The notes beneath the pieces were generated by a model, which was not told the DNA's origin, did not search any database, and saw only the letters and a list, made by a program, of their open reading frames with translations. The translations under genes were made by a program, and so were the position numbers. Of a stretch of DNA of 64,000 bases, positions 1-8,963 are shown piece after piece (position 1 is the stretch's first letter; every line of letters begins with the position of its first letter). This DNA is from Caedibacter sp052030685 (GTDB taxonomy: Bacteria; Pseudomonadota; Gammaproteobacteria; Francisellales; Francisellaceae): positions 92,901 to 156,900 of the forward strand of contig NZ_JBQAJM010000001.1 of the NCBI RefSeq assembly GCF_052030685.1, in the 5' to 3' direction.

Positions 1-678
1 AGTTACGCCATGACCTAAAAGCATAAAGCATTGCATTTCTTTATCACTTAAATTAAGTGCTGCCTGAATATTTTTATCTTGCGGCGGTTTAAGCCAATGC
101 GGTGGCAAAGTCAGCAGAACAAGATCCTCTGGATGTAGCGCGAATTGGGCATAATACTTTATGGTTAAAGGCGCAATATCAGCTACTAGATCATGTAGCA
201 TGTGATATAGCTCTGCTACCTTTAGGTAAAGTGAAGTTATATTGTGTATACTATCAAAATATAGCACAAAGCGATGCGCATTACTTTCCAACCAAAAATA
301 ATAAGAAACCGCATAACAATCGCCATATTTAGAGTGCTCTGGTGTAAATAGACTCTGCCAAGCTTGTGCATGCACCGCAATTTCAGATAAATGACAAAGT
401 CGTGGCAGTAATCCAATCAACTCATAGCTAAAATAAGGATCCTCATAACGGTAGTGGTTATTGCTATGAAAACGATAAGCATATTTATGCAGCTGTAAAG
501 GTGCGCACCATGTGAAAGACTCATTAACCAATGCATAGTCAATACCACAGCAATTGAAAGTACTCATTACTTGTTTAAGCTTTTCTTCCAAAGCAAACTG
601 ACTAACCACTTCCAGACTATTTGTCATCGTGACGGTATCATCTTGAATCACTTTTCCTTTATGAGGTATCGACGGCAT
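1..678 (-). CDS. LuxR-type transcriptional regulator, 3' end cut by window edge
   Basis: I translated an open frame with no stop from the ATG at 676-678 down to base 1 (226 codons visible). The last visible residues, LNLSDKEMQCFMLLGHGVT, match the start of a LuxR/GerE helix-turn-helix (LSxREx...G). The rest of the helix-turn-helix lies off the left edge. The N-terminal ~200 residues are aromatic-rich, in the size range of a LuxR sensor domain, but I cannot name the ligand. No strong Shine-Dalgarno precedes the ATG. A second in-frame ATG (MTNSL, 17 codons later) is an alternative start. It sits at the border of the secretion island and may regulate it; that is inference from position. Confidence 0.75.
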   Translation of the reverse strand, partial: MPSIPHKGKVIQDDTVTMTNSLEVVSQFALEEKLKQVMSTFNCCGIDYALVNESFTWCAPLQLHKYAYRFHSNNHYRYEDPYFSYELIGLLPRLCHLSEIAVHAQAWQSLFTPEHSKYGDCYAVSYYFWLESNAHRFVLYFDSIHNITSLYLKVAELYHMLHDLVADIAPLTIKYYAQFALHPEDLVLLTLPPHWLKPPQDKNIQAALNLSDKEMQCFMLLGHGVT

Positions 679-811
679 TCAACTAAAAATAGATAAACTA
701 GAGATATAAGAATATTACGTTACATTCAATATAATTTCAACGCAAATGAGAAAATCATCGTGTACAAATGTCAATGACCAAAGAAGTTGCTTTGATTACG
801 TTAAAACCACA

Positions 812-1570
812 CTAACCTTGTGTGCAAGCAAATACATTCAATTTACACTTGAATTGATCATCACTATTAAATAACGACGCAGTATATTGGGACTGGTGCT
901 CATCATTTGGTGATAACATACAAGATAACTCATCAATATACGCAAGGCATTTATCATTTAATTTAGTACGCTGACTTTTACATGGATTTAAACAAATATT
1001 CTCTTTTCGCCATTGACAGCTGAGCATCTCACGCACAACGGCAATTGTATTTTGCAAAACATGCTCAGTTAGGTCAAAGGATAACTGACAAGGAGTATGC
1101 CGATCTAGTGCACCAACAAAATCTTTTATCTGCTCAATCGTCATCGGTGCATCTTTAGGAATATCCATCATTGATGTTATCGCTTGATTATCACTGTCAT
1201 TAAAAGTTTCAGCATGTATGGCATCAACGCGCTCTTGCTTTAGCTGCTCCTGAAATTCTCCTCGCTTATCCTCATAAGCGACTCTTAATTGTTGATAAAA
1301 AGTTTTGATCTCTTCAAGATTTTGATCTAACACTTCTTGCATTTCCTCACTAACAGCCTCTTGGTGACGATGCGCTAATGCAGCTGCCTTAAGATAACGA
1401 TGCAACCGAGTCAATAGCTGATCTAATTGCTGCTTTAAATGCTTTATTTTATCATGCTCTTGATGCAACTGGTTTAAGAAGGCAAGCAATGGCTTCTTAA
1501 ATTCAAATTCCTGCTGCTGATATAATAGCTCTTGATATATATTCTTAATTTTTGACTGTAATAATGACAT
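812..1570 (-). CDS. Hypothetical coiled-coil protein
   Basis: 252 residues with a strong SD (GAGGGGG, 5 nt before the ATG). Residues ~1-130 are Gln/Glu/Leu-rich heptad-like sequence, so a long coiled coil is likely. The C-terminal ~100 residues contain eight cysteines, most with irregular spacing. No signal peptide or membrane segment is visible. It lies last in a minus-strand series that also contains dotA and two unknowns, 36 bp after 1607-2743. I do not recognise a family. Position next to a Dot/Icm block and the coiled-coil character make a secreted substrate or accessory factor possible, but nothing in the sequence proves it. Confidence 0.6.
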   Translation of the reverse strand: MSLLQSKIKNIYQELLYQQQEFEFKKPLLAFLNQLHQEHDKIKHLKQQLDQLLTRLHRYLKAAALAHRHQEAVSEEMQEVLDQNLEEIKTFYQQLRVAYEDKRGEFQEQLKQERVDAIHAETFNDSDNQAITSMMDIPKDAPMTIEQIKDFVGALDRHTPCQLSFDLTEHVLQNTIAVVREMLSCQWRKENICLNPCKSQRTKLNDKCLAYIDELSCMLSPNDEHQSQYTASLFNSDDQFKCKLNVFACTQG

Positions 1571-1606
1571 AACACCCCCTCAATTAGGTATAGGTTCATA
1601 GCAATT

Positions 1607-2743
1607 TCAATTTATTGAAGTAGTTGCTGATACCTCTTGGTCTTTGCTCCCCATGTAGTAATCACAAAATGTTTTAAGTTTACTTTCGTTATCTTTATGG
1701 TTTATATTAAAAATATCGGTCAATTTCTGACGCGCTTGCTCTGAGAACACAAAATGACCTTGCTCATCTTTTTGCTCAATCATTGATTTGGCATTCACAA
1801 GGTAGCCCCTTTTAAATGCATCCTCTGCAATCTCTTTATATTTGTCATAATCTAAATACTCATCATCTTTGTTATTATCTTTCTTCTTGTAGATTGGCGC
1901 TAGACGCGTAAATGTAATTATTGGCGTTGAAATGCCTGCTTCTTCGGCTTTCTTGTCATTTGCATTGTTTTTGTTCAATGCATTTGAGGATGGTGACTCC
2001 AGTGAATCATTCTCTGTTGCTTGCGTCGGTTGCGCTAGAATGCCGAGCATTTGCTTTGCACGCTGATACTTTTCATTTGAATTGTCGATACCTTTTATCC
2101 CATCCATAACTTTTGACTTTAAACTTGCCTTAGTATTGGCACGCAATAAATCTACCGTTTCAAGCAAATGCTTTGAAAATTGCATTGGATCACCCTTTGA
2201 CTCGATATGTGTTGATCCATCGCTGTTTTGCATAACTTGATACATTGTCTGCCCTGCAGCTAACTGATATGTTGTTTTATTTTCTTTGTTATCATGGGTA
2301 AATTTTTCAAGCTTATAGCCACCTGCCATATTTGGTGTGTTTTTGTCCTTTAGCCGTACATTTAGAATATCAACCAACGATTGGGCTTCTTTTTCTGTAT
2401 CGATATGTTTTAAATTCAGCAGCTTAACGAGGTTATAGTCAATGCCTTTTTCAAACTCGATTGTATTTTCTTTCGCCTGCCAATTGATACCAAAGATACT
2501 CGCTAATTTTTCTGCTGTATACTCTTTGCGAATCAACTCAAATTCATTGTTTTCCCGTTTTTCAACTATCTCTTTACGCTTGCCTTCTTGCAATGCTTTA
2601 ACATTGAGTGAATAGCCCTCATGACGTTGATAACGCCAATGATCTTTCGCATAAAATTTGGCATCGTCTATTGCATGAACTGTATAATTGCCGCTGTTGT
2701 TTTTTATCGCATAAAAAAAAGTATTTTCAAGCTGAAATGGCAT
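1607..2743 (-). CDS. Hypothetical protein, effector candidate
   Basis: 378 residues. AGGAG lies 8 nt upstream of the ATG. The protein is soluble and Lys/Asn/Glu-rich with no signal peptide or membrane segment. The N-terminal ~200 residues look like a mixed alpha/beta domain; a linker rich in Asn, Ser and Glu at ~235-270 separates a C-terminal ~100-residue domain. No catalytic motif was recognised. It resembles in composition the unknown proteins of the 36-48 kb region. A cytosolic protein beside a type IVB secretion operon is a reasonable effector candidate, but this is context-based inference only. Confidence 0.55.
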   Translation of the reverse strand: MPFQLENTFFYAIKNNSGNYTVHAIDDAKFYAKDHWRYQRHEGYSLNVKALQEGKRKEIVEKRENNEFELIRKEYTAEKLASIFGINWQAKENTIEFEKGIDYNLVKLLNLKHIDTEKEAQSLVDILNVRLKDKNTPNMAGGYKLEKFTHDNKENKTTYQLAAGQTMYQVMQNSDGSTHIESKGDPMQFSKHLLETVDLLRANTKASLKSKVMDGIKGIDNSNEKYQRAKQMLGILAQPTQATENDSLESPSSNALNKNNANDKKAEEAGISTPIITFTRLAPIYKKKDNNKDDEYLDYDKYKEIAEDAFKRGYLVNAKSMIEQKDEQGHFVFSEQARQKLTDIFNINHKDNESKLKTFCDYYMGSKDQEVSATTSIN

Positions 2744-2851
2744 AAAAAGCTCCTGTATTTAATATAGATTTATAACATATCGTTACCGCAAAATGGCTCA
2801 CGGAGTTATATAATAAATGTGTTTGAAAGATCTCAAAACGCTAAACAGTTT

Positions 2852-3088
2852 CTACTTTTTAGGTGTGTTATTGACATTACCATTCAAATTATTATTAAAC
2901 ATACTACCGTTGTATTGACCTGCCTCAACCTGCTGTTGATAGGACTGAGTATACCAACTCTGCTTTGATGTACTGTTAATGCCATCTTGTTCAAGTTTGG
3001 CAGCATTTTTGAAAGTCTCTGTTAGTGCTTTGTGTGCCGCTTCGTCTGACACAATATTCACTCTGTATCTATCTTTATTATCACTCAT
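2852..3088 (-). CDS. Small Asn/Gln-rich hypothetical protein
   Basis: 78 residues from the ATG at 3088 (MSDNKDRY), chosen because AGGGGGAAAC lies directly upstream; the longer frame to 3145 has no SD. The N-terminal half is charged; the C-terminal half is rich in Asn, Gln, Tyr and Ser. No membrane segment or cysteine. A short palindrome at 3170-3184 lies ~82 bp upstream and may be its operator. Function unknown. Confidence 0.5.
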   Translation of the reverse strand: MSDNKDRYRVNIVSDEAAHKALTETFKNAAKLEQDGINSTSKQSWYTQSYQQQVEAGQYNGSMFNNNLNGNVNNTPKK

Positions 3089-3169
3089 GTTTCCCCCTAG
3101 AGTGCGTTCATTTGCTATATTGCAATTATAGGCACATAATACCAAAGAGGCTACATAGTTACTGCATAT

Positions 3170-3184
3170 TCATCAATTTGATGA
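3170..3184. promoter_or_regulatory. Palindrome TCATCA-ATT-TGATGA, possible operator
   Basis: Perfect 6-bp inverted arms around a 3-bp centre, between the end of the gene at 3196-4215 and the start of the small gene at 3088. The core TCATCA-NTT-TGATGA recurs, in an extended form, upstream of dotH at 14949-14973. Two occurrences of the same spaced palindrome upstream of minus-strand genes in one island suggest a regulator site; the second could also be a hairpin. Confidence 0.3.
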
Positions 3185-3195
3185 CATTTACGCTC

Positions 3196-4215
3196 TCAAA
3201 AAATGTTTTCACTAAAATTATTATTTTTAACTGTTACCCATGGACAATTATTGTTTACACATAAGAAAAGTAAATTGTTACTATCCTTCGTTATACGATA
3301 ATCTATTCCGTAATCACATGTAATATATGAGTCTTCATCAATAGATCTTTTACCTGGCGGTATCGTCACTGTGCACTTAGAGCTTGTATTAGTGAAACTC
3401 ACCGTAACAACTCGATTATAGTTATACACTGCATTACAGGTCAACACTATATTTTTTCCTTTTCTTGACTCACAACTAGATAGTTTTACATCTCCAAGAC
3501 CTATTGAAACTATTTTTCCTGCATTTAATCCATCTTGAGCAGATACATATATTGTGTTTAAATCACTAGAATTCCCACGTTGAAAGTAAACTGATCTGTG
3601 GTCTCTATCGATGCATTGAACTGTATATTCCGATATTGCTCCTGCATTTTTTGAAATATATTGACAATTTTTCCCACCGATCATAACCTGATAGTAAAGA
3701 CCATTAAGTCTATCCTTTGCAAGAATCATGTCATCTATTTTGTATTCTTCGTCAAAATTATCGTATTTCATTTCTACTGTTAGAGTTCCCATGGCAACAT
3801 AATATAGCTCTTGCTGAAAACCATCCCCACCATAATTTGTGTTGTTTAGTTTTATATGCTGATCCTTCAGAAATTGAGTTGCTATTCCAAGAGTGTCTTC
3901 TTCTTTACTTTTTTGATTGAAATCAACATTGCCAAAATTATGAATATCTATGACCGCATCATCCGATTCAAATTTTGATTCAACGACAGGGTCAATATTT
4001 TTTCCATCACTATCTTGCTTAGGGCTAAAACTTGATATTTTAAAACTTATACGCTTAATTGTACCTTTTTCTTTGTCATTCTTTATTAATTTATCTGGTC
4101 TAAAATTAAAATGAGCACTTCTTCCCGAATCATCATAAGCATAAACTCTAGAAGCATTTGCAAATAATATCAAAGCTGCTGTGATCGCTAATAAATTTTT
4201 TATTTTTTTCTTCAT
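3196..4215 (-). CDS. Secreted Cys-containing hypothetical protein
   Basis: 339 residues from the ATG at 4215. This start gives a clean Sec signal peptide (MKKKIKNLL, hydrophobic core, ANASRVYA) and has GGAA upstream; the longer frame to 4257 would bury it. The mature protein has several paired cysteines in its C-terminal half (positions typical of periplasmic disulfides) and looks beta-rich. It lies downstream of dotA with ~150 bp between. In other Dot/Icm loci periplasmic accessory proteins such as IcmX lie near dotA, but I see no sequence basis to call it IcmX. Unknown family. Confidence 0.55.
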   Translation of the reverse strand: MKKKIKNLLAITAALILFANASRVYAYDDSGRSAHFNFRPDKLIKNDKEKGTIKRISFKISSFSPKQDSDGKNIDPVVESKFESDDAVIDIHNFGNVDFNQKSKEEDTLGIATQFLKDQHIKLNNTNYGGDGFQQELYYVAMGTLTVEMKYDNFDEEYKIDDMILAKDRLNGLYYQVMIGGKNCQYISKNAGAISEYTVQCIDRDHRSVYFQRGNSSDLNTIYVSAQDGLNAGKIVSIGLGDVKLSSCESRKGKNIVLTCNAVYNYNRVVTVSFTNTSSKCTVTIPPGKRSIDEDSYITCDYGIDYRITKDSNNLLFLCVNNNCPWVTVKNNNFSENIF

Positions 4216-4362
4216 TTTTGTATTTCCATAACGCATGTTAAATATAAATATCGGCACGATTTACTTGGGTGATAAGCGTACCTATTGCCGTGACAAATAA
4301 AAAAGCACTTGAACTTAACTCATCTTATAATACTTCCTCATGCCCAGTATGTTACGTTCACC

Positions 4363-7300
4363 TTAGCCACCACCTTCATTCTCTGGATTTGGATTTGGAT
4401 CTGATTTTTTTTCTTTATTCCTTTTATAATTACCATAATTGCCATAAGCAGTATCAACAGCATGGGTCACCCCACCTGCACTTTGACCGATATTTTGGAC
4501 ACCTTGTGCATGCTCTGTATGAGCTTGATTTGCTTTTTCAACAGTTTGTGTGCCTGATTGCGCCATACCTTGAGCGCTTTGGATGCTCGATGATTTCATC
4601 TCTTGCATATCTTGCTCACCAGCACGCTCATTGTGTGTACCACCCACCCAATGCAGAATCTTATCTGGTAGGATATAAATCAACGAAAAGCACTTATAAA
4701 AGGCTAAACTAATAAATCCAGCATACATAAACACCAACAGAATATTTAATGATCCAGTGACATAACTATCACTTGATGTGCCATACACACTGGCAATTTG
4801 CGTTGCCACAGCATGAAAACCTTTTGCCGAAATAGCAATGACAAGATAAGTCAAAATAATCCCCGTAATTAATCCACATATCATCAACACCGGCCTTAAT
4901 ACGAGATTCAACATGATTTGAATACCAGGTTCTGCCTTACCATACACCTCATGCCCTTCTGGATAAACCAGCCCAAGCGCGACAACGGGTGCTGCGACCA
5001 ATGCCTCAATAATCAGCAGTAACCACGCAATCTTTCCCGCCCAGAATAAGATAAAAGGCGCCATCGGGATGATGAGTGCAAATAAAACCGCATTAGTAAA
5101 TAATGTAACCAAAACAAAAAACACTAATGGCAACCATATAAGATCCATCGACAGGCTGAACATATTCTGAACCATTAACATTTGGCTTGTCATATCTCCA
5201 ATTGAAGATAATACGCCAGGCAATCCCGGCACCCAGTAGCTAGCGTAAGCAGCTACTAACGCAGCGCCTTTAGACGTAGCTTGAGTAATTATAACATTCT
5301 CAATCATATCATCCGTTTTTTGCTTCACTCTCGTGACAATACTCTGCAAAGTATTAATTACCATTGCGATTAGGGACTGCCCAACACCTTGAATTTGCCT
5401 CAGTGCTGAAAACGGATTGGTAGTAGCAACATCTCCATTAACAGTTTCGCCAATATTATAGATTTGGTTAAACACGCCAGCACTATTTGCATTAAGGCTC
5501 ATTTTTTCAAAAATCTCATCAAGAAATGATTCCGCTGGCGTTGCTAAGTCTGAAACCAAGGCACCTTCATGAAAAAAGCTGACATGATTTAGCTGAAAAA
5601 CACGAATAAGCTTTAATAGCTTCTCAATATCATCTAATTGTGTTTTGCCGATATTGGTTTGATCATTTTGTAACGCTGCGTTAATAACAAAAAAATACTT
5701 GCCAATATCAAGCGAAATAGAGGCTGGAATAAGCTTATTGACCAAACTCTGACAATTTGCAGTGGCTGTCATATTTCCTGGACTGTCTGAAAACAGCATC
5801 CCTTGCAGCAGACTGCATGCATCATCCCCCTTCTTTGGCTTATAAATATAATTTTTCTGTAGAATAGATACCATCTTCTGTTTGATTTCGGACATGTCTA
5901 CATTTGCAAACTTATCACTTTTATCATCAGCAGATACTGGCTTTAGAGGTACTTTTAATGCTTTATATTTATCACCATTGTTATTACTATCAGGCGATAC
6001 CGTATAACTTATCAAGTTATCATCTATATCTTTTATCAAATCATCTATAGCAAAATTATCTTCAAGGTATTTCAACGTAATTTGTGTCCGATGCAACTGA
6101 ACTTTATCTTGCTGCCCCTGATAAAACAATTGATCAAACAATGCGAAATCATTATGAAACTGAGTAAGAACTTTGGTAAACCCTTTATCTAAACGAAAAT
6201 ACTCTTGATCGGCATTCCACCAATCAACTTTATCTTTTCCTTTGTCAGAACCAGATTCTGACTTTATGTTATTTTGGAAGCCCTGCATCGTTAAAGAGGC
6301 TAAACCCTCTATTGTACTGCATTTAAACAAGCCTTTATCATCTGTACAGTTTATAACATTATTTAAATTCAAACTTGTATCTGCATAGTGCTGACATTGT
6401 GTCTTTAAGTCCCACTGCTCCTGAATGCACTTTTCGTATTTCCCATTGCTATCATTTTCACCACCCTTGCTTTGCTTAAAGGTATCACAAGCCGATGTAT
6501 CAATAATCGCACTACAATAACCCCCGAACAAACCTTTAACCCGAGAGTTATCTACTTTATCTTGATTAAGTTTAAAGCGATATTGATCAATTAAGCTATC
6601 AACGTAGTATTGCGAGTAATACATAATGGACTGAGTCTTATCATCTTTTGTGGATATTTCAGAGAATTGCTGCATACCTTGCTTGAGTTTGTTTAAATTT
6701 CCAATCTTCAGTGATTGATTCTCATCCCAGAGAAATGATGCACCCTCTACCCTATTTATGTCAATATTTTTCTCAATCTGTGAGGCACCCTGTACAAATG
6801 ACATGTGATCAGGCTTGCGGCTCATTTCTACTTGGTATTCACCCGTCTGCGTTCGATGTGCGGAGTTATTTAACATATTCATCGACATCTCTGCCAAAAG
6901 ATATAGTGCAATATCACTTTTAATGCCATCTGAAATTTCAAAACTGGCAATGGGTGGGACCTTGTTTTGATCCAACTTTGTGTAAGTTTCCTTCCACACA
7001 TCATTGGCAAACTGGATACTCACGGACACCATCAAGAAGATCAGGTATTGCGCCATACAAAACCCTGACTTTAAAGGAATAGCAAAGGTGGAGCCCAGAA
7101 TAACGCGCAAAGGAATCCAATATGAACTCCAATTTTTACCTAGAAAAGTCCCATCTTTCGCCGTATTGATCGTACCAATCACTAGTATAAAGGCATAAAT
7201 GGCTATGACTGCCATCAAAATACCGACGTTAAAGTAGTAAATCAAAGTTCGAAAAGCAGCATCTGAGGCTTGCCCAGAAAATACAGCTGACGCGGATGTG

Positions 7301-7368
7301 TTATTCGGATCAAAAGCAAAGAGCTGATTTAAAACCTGCCACGCACTCCAATTTTCTGACAGCATCAT
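4363..7368 (-). CDS. dotA: DotA/TraY-family inner-membrane protein of type IVB secretion system
   Basis: 1001 residues, close to the family length (~1050). DotA is a polytopic inner-membrane protein needed for Dot/Icm export; TraY is its IncI counterpart. Visible here: N-terminal membrane segments at ~42-65 and ~88-120, a large polar, Cys-containing periplasmic region at ~125-700, then a cluster of membrane segments at ~735-945 (including LVFFVLVTLFTNAVLFALII) and a polar Gln/Asn-rich cytosolic tail. The start ATGATG overlaps the stop of the preceding icmV-like gene (ATGA), with AAAGGAGTG upstream, so the two are translationally coupled, matching icmV-dotA order in Legionella. Identification rests on topology, length and synteny. 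Confidence 0.85.
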   Translation of the reverse strand: MMLSENWSAWQVLNQLFAFDPNNTSASAVFSGQASDAAFRTLIYYFNVGILMAVIAIYAFILVIGTINTAKDGTFLGKNWSSYWIPLRVILGSTFAIPLKSGFCMAQYLIFLMVSVSIQFANDVWKETYTKLDQNKVPPIASFEISDGIKSDIALYLLAEMSMNMLNNSAHRTQTGEYQVEMSRKPDHMSFVQGASQIEKNIDINRVEGASFLWDENQSLKIGNLNKLKQGMQQFSEISTKDDKTQSIMYYSQYYVDSLIDQYRFKLNQDKVDNSRVKGLFGGYCSAIIDTSACDTFKQSKGGENDSNGKYEKCIQEQWDLKTQCQHYADTSLNLNNVINCTDDKGLFKCSTIEGLASLTMQGFQNNIKSESGSDKGKDKVDWWNADQEYFRLDKGFTKVLTQFHNDFALFDQLFYQGQQDKVQLHRTQITLKYLEDNFAIDDLIKDIDDNLISYTVSPDSNNNGDKYKALKVPLKPVSADDKSDKFANVDMSEIKQKMVSILQKNYIYKPKKGDDACSLLQGMLFSDSPGNMTATANCQSLVNKLIPASISLDIGKYFFVINAALQNDQTNIGKTQLDDIEKLLKLIRVFQLNHVSFFHEGALVSDLATPAESFLDEIFEKMSLNANSAGVFNQIYNIGETVNGDVATTNPFSALRQIQGVGQSLIAMVINTLQSIVTRVKQKTDDMIENVIITQATSKGAALVAAYASYWVPGLPGVLSSIGDMTSQMLMVQNMFSLSMDLIWLPLVFFVLVTLFTNAVLFALIIPMAPFILFWAGKIAWLLLIIEALVAAPVVALGLVYPEGHEVYGKAEPGIQIMLNLVLRPVLMICGLITGIILTYLVIAISAKGFHAVATQIASVYGTSSDSYVTGSLNILLVFMYAGFISLAFYKCFSLIYILPDKILHWVGGTHNERAGEQDMQEMKSSSIQSAQGMAQSGTQTVEKANQAHTEHAQGVQNIGQSAGGVTHAVDTAYGNYGNYKRNKEKKSDPNPNPENEGGG

Positions 7369-7820
7369 TTCACTCCTTTAAATAAATCAACAAACCATTC
7401 ATGAAAGGTACAACCGAGTTTTTTTCGATACAGTTGATAGCGCCAGAAATGATATTTAAACGCATTGGCAAGCATGAGCATCATTAATGATAAAGCAATA
7501 CATCCAACCAATATATAACCTTTGATAAACAAATAAAGCGCATAAAAATAGATAATAACCGCAACTAATAAACATAGACGCAGCAGAAAGGTGAATTTTT
7601 TTATAATATAACTTATGCTGGTCTCATCAATACCAGATTTTGCCAAATCTGCATAAGCCATGTCATGTTCAGATTTTTTTAGCTTTAAAATGCTTTTAAA
7701 TACATTGCCAATAAAATGATGTTGCTTATGAAAAGCATCGATTAAAAACATGCGCTTCGTTCGACGAAATCTGACTTTTGTTTTCTTCTCTTTTGTTTTC
7801 TTCTCTTTTGTTTTTTTCAT
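7365..7820 (-). CDS. icmV: IcmV-family membrane protein
   Basis: About 151 residues from the ATG at 7820; an upstream in-frame TTG at 7835 has no SD. The C-terminal segment FKYHFWRYQLYRKKLGCTF followed by HEWF is very close to the IcmV signature as I remember it from Legionella. Two hydrophobic segments lie at ~85-125. The gene is directly upstream of, and overlaps, dotA, as in Legionella. IcmV is a small inner-membrane Dot/Icm component. An odd feature is the N-terminal Lys-rich tandem repeat (KKTKEKKTKEKKTK), encoded by a near-perfect 18-bp DNA repeat, which could expand or contract. Confidence 0.85.
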   Translation of the reverse strand: MKKTKEKKTKEKKTKVRFRRTKRMFLIDAFHKQHHFIGNVFKSILKLKKSEHDMAYADLAKSGIDETSISYIIKKFTFLLRLCLLVAVIIYFYALYLFIKGYILVGCIALSLMMLMLANAFKYHFWRYQLYRKKLGCTFHEWFVDLFKGVK

Positions 7821-7876
7821 ATCAAAAATACTCAAGGTTTGCTTGTGATAAATAGGTAGATATTAGCTAAAAATAA

Positions 7877-8512
7877 TTATTTACTATTTAGCTGAATAAT
7901 CTGCGCGATCCCAAAATATTGACCTTTTGCCAAATCCTGCATCCTACTATTTTCCTGTATGGTTAGTTTTAAGATAATGTGATTGTTTGACACCTCAGCT
8001 CCTTGAGAGAAGGTAACTAATACCGGCACTTGAACTTGCCAACTGCTCACGCCAGCAATATGCCCTACGGCGGTGATGATTGGTACTCCATCTAAAGCCG
8101 CTTTTGCGACCATTTTGTGCTCCACCACCTGATCAACTGTCTCCTTAAATGCTTCATTAAAGGCATACCATCCTTGTTGAGTAAACAGTGGTTTTAGTGT
8201 TAGAATTTGTTCTTTATAATTTAAAAAATCAAACTTATACAACTTAGCAGTATTTAAACTGACCCAATTAACCAACATGTCATCAGTAACCACTACTTTT
8301 TTAGGTAGATCAAGTGATTTAACTATCCCTTGATCGTTAACTGCCAAAAAGTAATATTCATTATCCTTATGGCTATACCATAAGCAAGTGAATAAAATTA
8401 CATTCAATAGAATACTAATAAATAAGACTTTAATGATTAGCCTAAAATTACTTTTATAAAATTCTGCCCTTTTAGCAATCACTTTAAGCACATTAGTTTG
8501 CATAATTTTCAT
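7877..8512 (-). CDS. dotI: DotI/IcmL (TraM-like) type IVB secretion protein
   Basis: 211 residues, equal to Legionella DotI (212). DotI is a bitopic inner-membrane protein with a periplasmic VirB8-like domain and belongs to the core complex. Seen here: a cytosolic basic N terminus, one membrane segment at ~25-47, then a periplasmic domain with the DDMLVNW and LYKFDF...QQGW motifs typical of IcmL. The start region overlaps the 3' end of the icmW-like gene; ATG at 8512 or ATG at 8503 (GGATGA upstream) are both possible. Confidence 0.88.
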   Translation of the reverse strand: MKIMQTNVLKVIAKRAEFYKSNFRLIIKVLFISILLNVILFTCLWYSHKDNEYYFLAVNDQGIVKSLDLPKKVVVTDDMLVNWVSLNTAKLYKFDFLNYKEQILTLKPLFTQQGWYAFNEAFKETVDQVVEHKMVAKAALDGVPIITAVGHIAGVSSWQVQVPVLVTFSQGAEVSNNHIILKLTIQENSRMQDLAKGQYFGIAQIIQLNSK

Positions 8513-8963
8513 CCAGCACTTTATTTAATACATTTTCTACCTTTAATAAACGAGCCTCACTACAAACTCTGACCAAAATCAGATTTTTCTCAAATGACAT
8601 GCAACGCTTATACAACAACTCATAATCTAGATTATTGCTGAGTCTTTGATAAATCATCTGAAATAAATCCCCATTTTTCTTGTTAATATTCTGCATCATG
8701 AACATCATTAGTGCCGTAGGCAGCTTGTCACACAAATGAATGATGGCATCAGCATACTCTTCACTAGGTTCTTTTTGTTGACGAGCCTCAAGATAAACTT
8801 CGTATAGCCGATCATAAATCTCATTGGACAACTCAGATTCAGACTCCTTGTTTTCTTTAATATCATAAACCGTTAACATATCCACCAACTCAGGCTTACC
8901 AAATCCATGCCAATAATTGATAATTTCTGCTTTAAAATGATGCATCTCACTTCTATTATCCAT
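8493..8963 (-). CDS. icmW: IcmW-like effector adaptor (tentative)
   Basis: 156 residues from the ATG at 8963 (AGGAGTGTCAAAC upstream); IcmW of Legionella is 151. The protein is soluble, acidic and helical. The C-terminal stretch FEKNLILVRVCSEARLLKV resembles IcmW's FERLRLLSRVFCQYRLKLV as I remember it, and the N-terminal NYW...P.LVDMLT...E also lines up. IcmW with IcmS forms the cytosolic adaptor that hands effectors to the DotL coupling complex. The gene overlaps the 3' end of icmB by 8 bp and is followed by dotI, so it is embedded in the secretion operon. Identification is by remembered pattern and context; an alignment is needed. Confidence 0.5.
   Translation of the reverse strand: MDNRSEMHHFKAEIINYWHGFGKPELVDMLTVYDIKENKESESELSNEIYDRLYEVYLEARQQKEPSEEYADAIIHLCDKLPTALMMFMMQNINKKNGDLFQMIYQRLSNNLDYELLYKRCMSFEKNLILVRVCSEARLLKVENVLNKVLDENYAN

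Noticed and set aside
4269..4712. 147-codon plus-strand frame opposite the dotA 3' end
   Set aside because: Mostly inside dotA, composition (His/Tyr-rich) typical of an antisense shadow, no SD.
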